Shown one piece after another: positions 16,645-24,160 of a stretch of 40,260 nt of DNA. Within the stretch, counting starts at the first letter, position 1. Every line of letters starts with the position of its first letter. Position numbers and translations under genes: made by a program. Under the pieces are notes generated by a model that ran no database searches, was not told where the DNA came from, and was given only the letters and a program-made list of their open reading frames with translations. Location of the stretch: NCBI GenBank assembly GCA_021806545.1, contig JAJZXI010000006.1, forward strand, positions 1 through 40,260, written 5' to 3'. This stretch comes from Actinomycetes bacterium. Its GTDB lineage: Bacteria; Actinomycetota; Acidimicrobiia; Acidimicrobiales; Acidimicrobiaceae.

Positions 16645-18632
16645 CTGAGTTGAAGAGTGACTTCGGAGGCCTCAAGGGGCCTGATATCTACGATGTCGCG
16701 TCGAATGCGCTGCGTTTTTTGGCATTAGACGCGGTAGAACAGGCGAACTCCGGTCACCCTGGCACGCCAATGGCGATGGCACCGGTCATCTATCGACTCT
16801 TTACCCGTTTCTTGCGCCACGATCCCAAGCAGCCCGACTGGCCAGATCGCGATAGGTTTGTCCTCTCTGGCGGTCACGCGTCGATGCTCCTCTATGGTGC
16901 GCTGCACCTCAACGGCTACGATCTCACTCTGGAGGATCTGCAGCGATTTCGGCGCTACCCATCGAGATGCCCCGGCCATCCAGAGCGTGGCATGACACCG
17001 GGCGTGGAGGTGACGACCGGCCCGCTCGGCCAAGGGGTCGCCAACGCTGTTGGTCTCGCGCTCGCAGAGCGGCTCGCCGCCAACGAGTTCAATACCGATG
17101 AGGTCGCCATCGTCGATCATCGCACGTGGGTTCTCTGTGGCGATGGTGACATGATGGAGGGCGTTGCCTCCGAGGCATCGTCGCTCGCAGGGCATCTGCG
17201 ACTCGAGAAGCTGACCATTTTGTACGACTCAAACCAGGTCACACTGGACGGGCCAAGCTCACTCTCGCTCGACGAAGAGGTTGCAACGCGATATCTCGCC
17301 TATGGATTTCGGGTGCTTCGAATCACCGACGTCGATGACTTTGCACAGGTGGATGCCGTGCTCACCACGGCGACGCAGACGCGAGGGCAGCCAACTCTGG
17401 TGATCATGAACTCACATATCGGTATCGGTAGCCCCTTCCATGATGATCATCGTGCCCACGGAGCTGCCCTTGGAGCGGAAGCCGTACTCGCGACCCGCGA
17501 GCAACTCAACTGGCCCCATCCACCCTTCGTGGTTCCCGAGGAGGCATATGCTGCGTGGCGTTTGGATCGCGACTCTGGGTACACCACATGGGAGGCGGAC
17601 TGCGAACGCGCGCGCGTCGCTGGGCCAGATCGTTATCGAGAGTTTCGCCGCCGTGTCATCGAGGCCCGGCTGGGCGAGGGGTCGTTCGATCTCCCGCACT
17701 TCGATACCGGCTCATCAATATCGACACGCGTCGCGCTCGGGGCAACCCTACGTGCCGCTGCGGAGCGCCTGCCGGAGATCGTCGGAGGTGCGGCTGACGT
17801 GGAGAGTTCGACAGAGACCAAGCTCGCTGGTCAGGTTTCGTGGCCTACGTATGCGGGCCGAGACATCTACTTCGGCGTTCGCGAGCACGCTATGGCGGCG
17901 ATCACCAACGGCATTGCTGCCCATGGTGGCTTTCTCCCGTTTGCGAGTACCTTCTTCGTATTTTCGGACTATCTCAAGCCAGCTCTTCGGCTGTCCGCGA
18001 TCATGGAGTTACCCAGCCTGTTCATCTTTACCCACGACTCCATTGCACTGGGGGAGGACGGAACGACGCATCAGCCCGTAGAGCAGCTTGCCGCTCTCAG
18101 AGCAGTGCCGAATCTGGTGGTGCTTCGACCTGCGGATGCAAATGAGACCGCTGCGAGTGTTGCCTTTGCGATGCGGCGCAGCCAAGGTCCAACGGTACTA
18201 GTGCTCTCGCGCCAGGCCCTTCCCGTCTTGGCAGAGACGGTAGGTATCGACAGCCAGTCGCTCGGTGGGCATCGGCTGCACGAGGGTGGAGATCTCACCC
18301 TGGTGGCCACCGGCTCCGAGGTGTCCTTGGCACTCGAGGCAGCTCGGAGGCTCGAGGGCAAGGGAATCCATGCGCGCGTCGTATCGGTCCCCTCACTCGA
18401 GCTGCTGCGCGCACGCCCTCGTTCGGAGCGCGAGGAGCTGCTCGGTGCCGCACCGCGCATCGCGATCGAGGCCGCCTCTGCATTTGGGTGGTACGAGTTC
18501 GTCGACGCGGTTGTCGCGATGCACACATTCGGAGGATCTGGACGCAAGGACGAGGTTTTAGAGGCCTTCGGATTCACGCCTGAGAGGGTCGTGGAGTCGA
18601 TCGAAGCAATATTGAAAGGTGATGATAAGTAA
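16641..18632 (+). CDS. tkt: Transketolase
   Basis: Thiamine diphosphate enzyme moving two-carbon units between ketose and aldose phosphates. It is 663 residues, normal length. Visible: NSGHPGTPMAMAP near the N-terminus with the substrate-contacting histidine, the TGPLGQG loop, the ThDP motif GDGDMMEG running to the N of YDSNQ, the catalytic-glutamate region YFGVREHAMAAI, and the phosphate-binding FTHDSIALGEDG and histidine-containing GEDGTTHQPVEQL segments. ATG overlaps the pgi stop. It lies between pgi and tal, so the three enzymes are probably made together. Nothing appears missing. Confidence 0.97.
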   Translation: MTELKSDFGGLKGPDIYDVASNALRFLALDAVEQANSGHPGTPMAMAPVIYRLFTRFLRHDPKQPDWPDRDRFVLSGGHASMLLYGALHLNGYDLTLEDLQRFRRYPSRCPGHPERGMTPGVEVTTGPLGQGVANAVGLALAERLAANEFNTDEVAIVDHRTWVLCGDGDMMEGVASEASSLAGHLRLEKLTILYDSNQVTLDGPSSLSLDEEVATRYLAYGFRVLRITDVDDFAQVDAVLTTATQTRGQPTLVIMNSHIGIGSPFHDDHRAHGAALGAEAVLATREQLNWPHPPFVVPEEAYAAWRLDRDSGYTTWEADCERARVAGPDRYREFRRRVIEARLGEGSFDLPHFDTGSSISTRVALGATLRAAAERLPEIVGGAADVESSTETKLAGQVSWPTYAGRDIYFGVREHAMAAITNGIAAHGGFLPFASTFFVFSDYLKPALRLSAIMELPSLFIFTHDSIALGEDGTTHQPVEQLAALRAVPNLVVLRPADANETAASVAFAMRRSQGPTVLVLSRQALPVLAETVGIDSQSLGGHRLHEGGDLTLVATGSEVSLALEAARRLEGKGIHARVVSVPSLELLRARPRSEREELLGAAPRIAIEAASAFGWYEFVDAVVAMHTFGGSGRKDEVLEAFGFTPERVVESIEAILKGDDK

Positions 18633-19711
18633 TGCACGGAGTAAGGGAGCTCACCAAGCTGGGACAAAGCATCTGGCTGGACTCGATATCGCGGCAGCTG
18701 ATTGATTCAGGAACTCTGTCGCATTACATCAATGATGTTGGCATCACGGGACTGACCTCGAACCCTTCGATCCTGGCTCATGCGATCGGTCACTCCGACG
18801 ACTACAACGCAGCGCTGGCGCGCTTCGAGGCCCAAGGGGTGCACGACGCTGAGGAGATGGTCTATGAGTTGGCGATCGTCGATCTGACGGATGCGGCAAC
18901 CCTCCTCCACGATGTGTGGGAGAGGACCCAGGGAAGGGATGGCTTTGTCTCCATCGAGGTTCCGCCGGAGTATGCGAACGCGGTGCCGGAGACGATATCA
19001 TGGGCGCGACGCCTGCGGAGTCGCTTTGACCTTGGGAATGTACTCATCAAGGTGCCTGGTACTGCAGCGGGCACCCAAGCGATTCGCGAACTCATCGCTG
19101 ACGGTATTGGCGTCAATGTGACCTTGCTGTTTGGGGTCAAGCACTACGTTGCTGCCGCCACCGCCTTCCTCGATGGCCTCGAGCTTCGCCAACGTGCTGG
19201 ACTCAGTCTCGACGTGCCGTCGGTGGCATCGGTGTTCGTCTCACGGTGGGATTCAGCAGCCAATCCCCGGCTTCCCGACGGGCTCAAACAGCGCGCCGGT
19301 CTCACGGTGATGCAGGCCATTTGGGCGGCACACCAGCAGATCCTCTCGACTGAGCGTTGCCAGCAGCTATGCAATGGCTCCGATCGCATGCAACGAGTGC
19401 TGTGGGCCTCCACCTCGACGAAGGATCCCGCTTATCCAGACACCTTCTACGTCGCCGCCCTGGTGGCCCCGGGGACGGTGGACACGATTCCCGAGGCGAC
19501 GCTGCTGGCCTTTGATGACCACGGTGTGCCTGACTCGGTCCTTGATGACCCGCTCGCAGAGTCTGAGCTGATGAGTGCGCGCCTCGAGGAGGCTGGCCTG
19601 CATCTCGAGCAGCTTGCGGATGAACTCCAGGTGAACGGCGCGCAGAGCTTCACGGCCGATTGGAATGAGCTGCTCGACTCCGTTGCCCTCAAGCTCAAGG
19701 GCGCATCGTAG
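18632..19711 (+). CDS. tal: Transaldolase
   Basis: Transfers a dihydroxyacetone unit from sedoheptulose 7-phosphate to glyceraldehyde 3-phosphate. The Schiff-base lysine is K140 in NVLIKVPGTAAG. The N-terminal segment LGQSIWLDSISRQLI followed by GLTSNPSI, and the length of 359, are typical of the actinobacterial/cyanobacterial transaldolase subtype often encoded beside tkt. ATG shares one base with the tkt stop (TAATG). It is the last gene of the plus-strand train; the convergent peptidase gene ends 24 bases downstream with no obvious terminator between. Confidence 0.96.
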   Translation: MHGVRELTKLGQSIWLDSISRQLIDSGTLSHYINDVGITGLTSNPSILAHAIGHSDDYNAALARFEAQGVHDAEEMVYELAIVDLTDAATLLHDVWERTQGRDGFVSIEVPPEYANAVPETISWARRLRSRFDLGNVLIKVPGTAAGTQAIRELIADGIGVNVTLLFGVKHYVAAATAFLDGLELRQRAGLSLDVPSVASVFVSRWDSAANPRLPDGLKQRAGLTVMQAIWAAHQQILSTERCQQLCNGSDRMQRVLWASTSTKDPAYPDTFYVAALVAPGTVDTIPEATLLAFDDHGVPDSVLDDPLAESELMSARLEEAGLHLEQLADELQVNGAQSFTADWNELLDSVALKLKGAS

Positions 19712-19735
19712 GATCTCGAGGCGTATGCGCTAGGG

Positions 19736-20476
19736 TCAGCGCCTCGCGTGGGTGACCGAGAGCAGCCTCGTGGGGAGTGGCTCCTCGATGGTCGTGTCGT
19801 CGTGCCTTGCGACTTGGTAGGCCTGCTTCCCGCTGACCTCGCTCACCGCTTCGAGAAGCCGGGTGCCTTTGAAGACTAGGCCGGTACCGTCCTCGGTCGC
19901 ATAGCCATCGGGCAGACGTCCTTCGGCAATGAGTTGTCGAAACAGCGGACGGCGACGAGGCTCTGAATCGTAGTGGACGCCGTTCGAATAGGGCAGAAGT
20001 CCGAGGCCATTGGTGATGGGGGAGAGCTGTGGCGTGAAGGAGTCGGTCGTACCTCCGTAGTGCCAACAGAGTGAGCCAGCCGAGACACCAGCGAGGACAA
20101 CTCCATGGTGCCAGGCACGCTCAAAGGCATGGTCGAGGCCATGCAGACGCCAGAGTGCGAGCAGGTTCGCAACGCTCCCACCTCCGACCCAAACCACATC
20201 ATGGGCGAGTACCCAGCCGACAAGGTCATCGACATTGGGCATAGGAAAGAGCTTCAAGAGGTCGACGGTGATCCCCTCGACGCGGCCCGCCTCGATCATC
20301 CGCAGGCCGCTCGCACTCTCATCACCCATGGCCGTACCGACATAGAGGAGACTCGGCCTGGCCGCGCCAGAGAGCTCGAGCGCGTAGTTCAGCATTGGCC
20401 CAAAGGCTACCTCGGTGCGAGCGCCGCGTATGAGTCCACCGGATGTGGCGAGAATGGTTGGCTCTGTGTCTGACAT
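19736..20476 (-). CDS. Peptidase E-like S51 family hydrolase
   Basis: A 246-residue protein with the S51 nucleophile elbow GVSAGSLCW (S132) and a histidine in SNGVHYDSEPRR (H168) that matches the catalytic histidine region of dipeptidase E. Peptidase E cleaves Asp-X dipeptides; cyanophycinase is a longer relative acting on cyanophycin. The VWVGGGSVANLLALW segment (95-109) is the usual oxyanion-side motif. It has no signal peptide, so it is cytosolic. It could recycle Asp-containing peptides, perhaps those imported by the peptide transporter in this window, but that link is speculative. It is divergent from the GNAT gene over 59 bases. Confidence 0.88.
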   Translation of the reverse strand: MSDTEPTILATSGGLIRGARTEVAFGPMLNYALELSGAARPSLLYVGTAMGDESASGLRMIEAGRVEGITVDLLKLFPMPNVDDLVGWVLAHDVVWVGGGSVANLLALWRLHGLDHAFERAWHHGVVLAGVSAGSLCWHYGGTTDSFTPQLSPITNGLGLLPYSNGVHYDSEPRRRPLFRQLIAEGRLPDGYATEDGTGLVFKGTRLLEAVSEVSGKQAYQVARHDDTTIEEPLPTRLLSVTHARR

Positions 20477-20535
20477 AGCTCTATTGTAGGTAGTGAATCG
20501 ATGGTAGGAGACCTGTTGAGAACTGAGAAACTGTA

Positions 20536-21030
20536 GTGGCGTTGGAGGTTCGCGCTCTCGAGGCAGCTGACGCGATGCGAGCCGGTAACGTGCTCAGACG
20601 TGCCTACCGGCAGATCTATCCAGACGGCAACACGTATATCGATGAGGTTGCCGACGTCGAGCGTCGCCTCAGCTTGGCACTGGTACTTGGCTGCTTCCTC
20701 GACGGTCGACTTGGAGGCTGCGCAACGCTGGTACTCGATGAGCGCTCGACCTTCGCAGAGGAGCTGCTACACGGCGAAGCCGGCCTGCGTATGCTCGGGG
20801 TGGATCCCGATCTCCAGCACCACGGCATCGGATGGCTCCTCGTTGGAGCGTGTGCTAGGCGGGCTCGCTCCGCGGACCGACACGCACTCGTGCTGCACAC
20901 CGACACCAAAATGGTCGCGGCGCAACACCTCTACGAACGAGCGGGCTTTGTTCGCACCCCTGAACGGGACCTCACCCTCCCGGAGGTGACCCTCCTGTGT
21001 TACCGGCTCGACCTCGACGGGCGTTCTTGA
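20536..21030 (+). CDS. GNAT-family N-acetyltransferase
   Basis: A 164-residue single-domain GNAT protein. Acetyl-CoA-binding motif A is visible as LGVDPDLQHHGIGWLLV, with the Q-x-x-G-x-G turn, and motif B as AAQHLYERAGFVRTPE. The acceptor substrate cannot be read from sequence. The start is GTG at 20536, with only a weak ribosome site. The stop lies 15 bases before the hutH ATG, so the two are likely cotranscribed, which hints at an amino acid or amine substrate. Confidence 0.85.
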   Translation: MALEVRALEAADAMRAGNVLRRAYRQIYPDGNTYIDEVADVERRLSLALVLGCFLDGRLGGCATLVLDERSTFAEELLHGEAGLRMLGVDPDLQHHGIGWLLVGACARRARSADRHALVLHTDTKMVAAQHLYERAGFVRTPERDLTLPEVTLLCYRLDLDGRS

Positions 21031-21045
21031 GAGAAAGGCAGATAG

Positions 21046-22584
21046 ATGCAGATTCAACCTGGGGCAATAACGCTCCAACAGCTCCGCCTCGTGCGCGACA
21101 GGGTGAGCGAAATCGCCCTCTCGGGCGCAGTCTGGGAGTCCGTCGACACCTCGGCAGCCACCGTTAGCGCTATTGCACAGCGCAGCGCGCCTGCTTACGG
21201 CATCAATACGGGCTTTGGGCGTCTCGCGAACACTCAGATCCCACCCTCTGAGCTCTTGTTGCTGCAACGGAATCTCGTCCTATCCCACGCGGTAGGAGTG
21301 GGGGAGCCGCTACCTGATCCCGTAGTACGAATGGTGTTACTCCTCAAGATCGCCAGTCTTGCCCAGGGCTATTCCGGTGTCTCCTCTGCGGTTATTGAGG
21401 CCCTGATCGATCTCCTGGTTCACGACGTGCTTCCGGTGATACCCTCCCAGGGTTCAGTGGGCGCCTCAGGCGATCTAGCTCCCCTGGCCCATCTCGCCGC
21501 GATACTCCTTGGTATCGGCGAGGTCCGCGTCCAGGGCAAAGCGATGGCAGCGATCGACGGGTTAGCGTACCTCGACCGCTCACCGATGATCTTGGGACCC
21601 AAGGAGGGGCTTGCCTTACTCAATGGCACGCAGGTCTCCACCGCACTTGCGATCGAGGGTCTCTTCGCTATCGAACGGGCAGCCCTCGGCGCTGTTGTCA
21701 CCGGGGCCATGAGCGTCGATGCTGCCGCAGGCTCAGTGGTGCCCTTCGATCATCGCATACAGGCAGTTCGCGGTCATCGTGGTCAGATCGACGTCGCCCG
21801 GGCGTATCTTCGCCTGCTCGAGGGTTCGGGCATCGCCCAATGGCATCAGAACTGCGAGAAGGTCCAGGATCCCTACAGCCTTCGGTGCCAACCCCAAGTG
21901 ATGGGTTCAGTATTCGACACCCTGCGTTGGTGCGCACAGACGCTACTGGTGGAGGCTAACGGTGTCTCAGATAATCCACTGGTCTTCGTTGAGACCGGCG
22001 AAGTACTCTCCGGGGGAAACTTTCATGCTGAGCCGGTCGCCATGGCTGCTGACTTCCTCGCCATCGCAGCCAGCGAGATCGGCGGCCTTGCTGAGCGACG
22101 CATCGCGCTGCTCATCGACTCGACGCTGAGCGGCTTACCTCCATTTCTGGTCAAAGATGGAGGAGTGAACTCAGGCTTTATGATCGCGCACGTGACCGCT
22201 GCCTCGTTGGCATCGGAGAATAAGAGTCTTGCGCATCCTGCCTCAGTTGATTCGCTTCCGACATCGGCCAATCAGGAGGATCATGTCTCCATGGCCACAT
22301 TCGCCGCGCGACGGCTTGGCCCGCTGGCGCGCAATGTGGCGACCATTGTGGCGATTGAATTGCTTGCCAGTGCGCAGGGAATTGAGCTACGCGCGCCCGT
22401 GCCAACGAGTGCTGCCCTGCAACGCGTCATCGCGCGACTACGAGAGGTTGTCCCTCATTACGACGTCGATCACTACCTGGCCCCCGATATCGCAGCAGCA
22501 ACCGAGCTGGTTGCCCAAGGAGTACTAGCCGCGTTCGCCCCGATCGAACTCTCGGTCTGTCCCTCCCTCGGGGAGGCTCTATAA
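21046..22584 (+). CDS. hutH: Histidine ammonia-lyase
   Basis: Converts L-histidine to urocanate and ammonia. It is 512 residues, full length. The electrophilic MIO group forms autocatalytically from the A140-S141-G142 triad in GSVGASGDLAPLAHL. Other family segments present are YGINTGFGRL, ALLNGTQVSTALA, the QDPYSLRCQPQVMG block, SDNPLVF and the NQEDHVSM block. The histidine-type rather than tyrosine/phenylalanine-type pattern favours HAL, but aromatic lyases of this fold can look similar. No hutU, hutI or hutG lies nearby, so the rest of the pathway is elsewhere or absent. A GAAAGG ribosome site lies before the ATG. Confidence 0.92.
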   Translation: MQIQPGAITLQQLRLVRDRVSEIALSGAVWESVDTSAATVSAIAQRSAPAYGINTGFGRLANTQIPPSELLLLQRNLVLSHAVGVGEPLPDPVVRMVLLLKIASLAQGYSGVSSAVIEALIDLLVHDVLPVIPSQGSVGASGDLAPLAHLAAILLGIGEVRVQGKAMAAIDGLAYLDRSPMILGPKEGLALLNGTQVSTALAIEGLFAIERAALGAVVTGAMSVDAAAGSVVPFDHRIQAVRGHRGQIDVARAYLRLLEGSGIAQWHQNCEKVQDPYSLRCQPQVMGSVFDTLRWCAQTLLVEANGVSDNPLVFVETGEVLSGGNFHAEPVAMAADFLAIAASEIGGLAERRIALLIDSTLSGLPPFLVKDGGVNSGFMIAHVTAASLASENKSLAHPASVDSLPTSANQEDHVSMATFAARRLGPLARNVATIVAIELLASAQGIELRAPVPTSAALQRVIARLREVVPHYDVDHYLAPDIAAATELVAQGVLAAFAPIELSVCPSLGEAL

Positions 22585-22900
22585 CCCAGCACCTTGGGCC
22601 CATCAGCGAAAATCCGTATCATCACGATTACACAAGATGTTGCACCGATCGGCAGCTGGAGCAACGAATTAATGTCACTCCAGGTGAGCAATTGCTTGCT
22701 CTGCGTGAAGTTTGTTGTAGAAAATCGTGGGTCAATGATTTCCGCTAACAGGGCACGAAATAACTCCGATAACTGAGAGGGAAAAGCCCGTATTTCCTGT
22801 GATTCTGGTGGCGGAATTCGGGCGAGATCTCCTAGGCTTGAGGCGGACCGTTGCGTAGGCTCAGCTGTCGCAGCAGTGAACCTTGCCAAGGAGGGTGGAA
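22585..22900. other. Intergenic stretch, relatively AT-rich
   Basis: About 315 bases between hutH and the orphan nuclease-like gene. A minus-strand open frame (22473-22889) spans it, and its middle part has a fairly protein-like composition, but it runs deep into hutH and shows no domain, so I do not call it. No terminator with a T run and no convincing promoter were found. It ends with the AAGGAGG ribosome site at 22888-22894. Confidence 0.4.
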
Positions 22901-23887
22901 GTGACTGAACAGGTCATAGGAAGGCCGGTGCGGCTGTCAGCACGAGAAATTTGGGCCGGTGGTACGCGCGAGCTGATCAGCTGGTTTGCCGATCATCCGG
23001 TCGCGCTCGGCGACGTTCTCGACCTCTCACTCACCACGCTGGCGCAGCCGACCAAGGATGTGGCACGCGCGGCGGATCTCATCGGCGAAGATGTTGACGG
23101 CAGGTTGGTCGTGATTGAGGTGAGTCTGAGTCGTAGTAATAACTCGGGGCTCGGGCGTCTGATGAGCCACGTGAGTGCGCTGGGTGCAGAGACTGCGGTG
23201 TGGGTCGCTGACGATTTCGCCGCTGAGCACATCGGTGCCTTCGCGTGGCTCAATCGTTCGGGGGTTGCGCGCTTTTACCTGGTGCAGATCCAGGCGTTTC
23301 GTGCGCCGAGCGGGGCCGTCTCGCACGTGTTGACCCGAGTTCTTGGCCCGTCACGGCTGGTTCAGGCGGCCGAACAGGAGCGTCGCAGCATCGTCGAACG
23401 CAGCGAGCTGCGTCGTGCCTTCTTCGATCAACTCAACTCCCGCGAGGGTGGCACCGCCAGCGCGACGCGGGGAGAATCCTCTGTCATCCATCAATTGACG
23501 CGGCTCGCCGGCGTGACCTATAACTTCGTCGTCGAAGACTACCAGAGTGGTGCCGAGGTGCGCATCGCTGGCTCTGGCGAGCGTCAAGAATATGCCAGTG
23601 CGATCTTCGAGCGCCTGGTAGCGCAACGCGACGAGATCGAGGCTGCACTCGCTCCCGACGCACTACTCTGGGAGTCACTCGGACCTGGCCACTTCCGAAT
23701 TGCGTTGATGATTCCGGGAGGATTCGCATCGGCTGAGACCGACTGGGATGAGATCCAACTCCAGCTGGTCGAGGCCATGGGCCGACTCCGCAGAGCCTTC
23801 AAGCACGTACTGCGTTCGTTGGCGAAGTCCCAGTCCCAAACGCGCGCGCCGACAGCACTGCAAAGGCAGTCTCGACAATCGAATTGA
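22901..23887 (+). CDS. Orphan PD-(D/E)XK/DUF4268-like protein
   Basis: A 328-residue protein of unknown function. Residues about 45-135 resemble a PD-(D/E)XK nuclease-like core: a hydrophobic strand VVIEVS with the acidic residue (E73), then a LGRLMSHVSALGAETAVWVADDF helix-strand unit and an FAWLNRSG segment. The position where many nucleases have lysine is serine, so catalysis is uncertain. The C-terminal part (about 175-310) has the look of DUF4268: LWESLGPGHFRIAL followed by WDEIQLQLVEAMGRLRRAFK. I place the start at GTG 22901, because AAGGAGG lies 6 bases upstream and the longer TTG start would overlap that site. No methylase or partner is adjacent. A role in DNA repair or defence is only a possibility. 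Confidence 0.75.
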   Translation: MTEQVIGRPVRLSAREIWAGGTRELISWFADHPVALGDVLDLSLTTLAQPTKDVARAADLIGEDVDGRLVVIEVSLSRSNNSGLGRLMSHVSALGAETAVWVADDFAAEHIGAFAWLNRSGVARFYLVQIQAFRAPSGAVSHVLTRVLGPSRLVQAAEQERRSIVERSELRRAFFDQLNSREGGTASATRGESSVIHQLTRLAGVTYNFVVEDYQSGAEVRIAGSGERQEYASAIFERLVAQRDEIEAALAPDALLWESLGPGHFRIALMIPGGFASAETDWDEIQLQLVEAMGRLRRAFKHVLRSLAKSQSQTRAPTALQRQSRQSN

Positions 23888-23938
23888 ACAGCGCCCCGCT
23901 CTTCGTCGACATTCAACAGCCCTGAGCGAGTTCTTCGA

Positions 23939-24026
23939 TGGTGTCGGAGGCGGGACTTGAACCCGCACGACCTTAACGGTCACTAGGCCCTCAACCTAGC
24001 GCGTCTACCTATTCCGCCACTCCGAC
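23939..24026 (-). tRNA. tRNA-Leu (anticodon GAG)
   Basis: An 88-base class II tRNA. The acceptor GTCGGAG (24026-24020) pairs with CTCCGAC (23949-23943), followed by discriminator A and an encoded CCA at 23941-23939. The anticodon stem CTAGG/CCTAG encloses TTGAGGG, giving anticodon GAG (CUU/CUC codons). The long variable arm has the inverted pair GTGACC...GGTCGT-type stem, and the T loop is GTTCAAG-type. It lies between the orphan nuclease-like gene and the ABC ATPase gene, on the opposite strand. tRNA genes of this class are common integration sites, but no integrase or att repeat is visible here. Confidence 0.96.
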
Positions 24027-24101
24027 TCGAGAGAAACCATACTACCTACTTGCCAACCTGAGAGCCGACGCGCACGCGAAGTTTTCCCACCAGATCCTAG
24101 C

Positions 24102-24131
24102 TTCGACTATGCGTTTACCGGATATCATACT
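24102..24131 (+). promoter_or_regulatory. Possible promoter of the ABC ATPase gene
   Basis: TTCGAC (24102-24107) and CATACT (24126-24131) are separated by 18 bases and lie about 30 bases before the GTG start, with an AAGGGG ribosome site in between. The hexamers match housekeeping boxes only partly. Confidence 0.3.
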
Positions 24132-24160
24132 AGAGGGCCATTCACGTAAGGGGAACGAGC

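Noticed and set aside
22473-22889. 138-codon minus-strand frame between hutH and the orphan nuclease-like gene
   Set aside because: Its middle part looks somewhat protein-like, but it runs into hutH, has no ribosome site and no recognisable domain.
23939-24026. Genomic-island insertion at tRNA-Leu
   Set aside because: No integrase, no direct repeat of the tRNA 3' end was seen nearby, and flanking genes are ordinary in composition.
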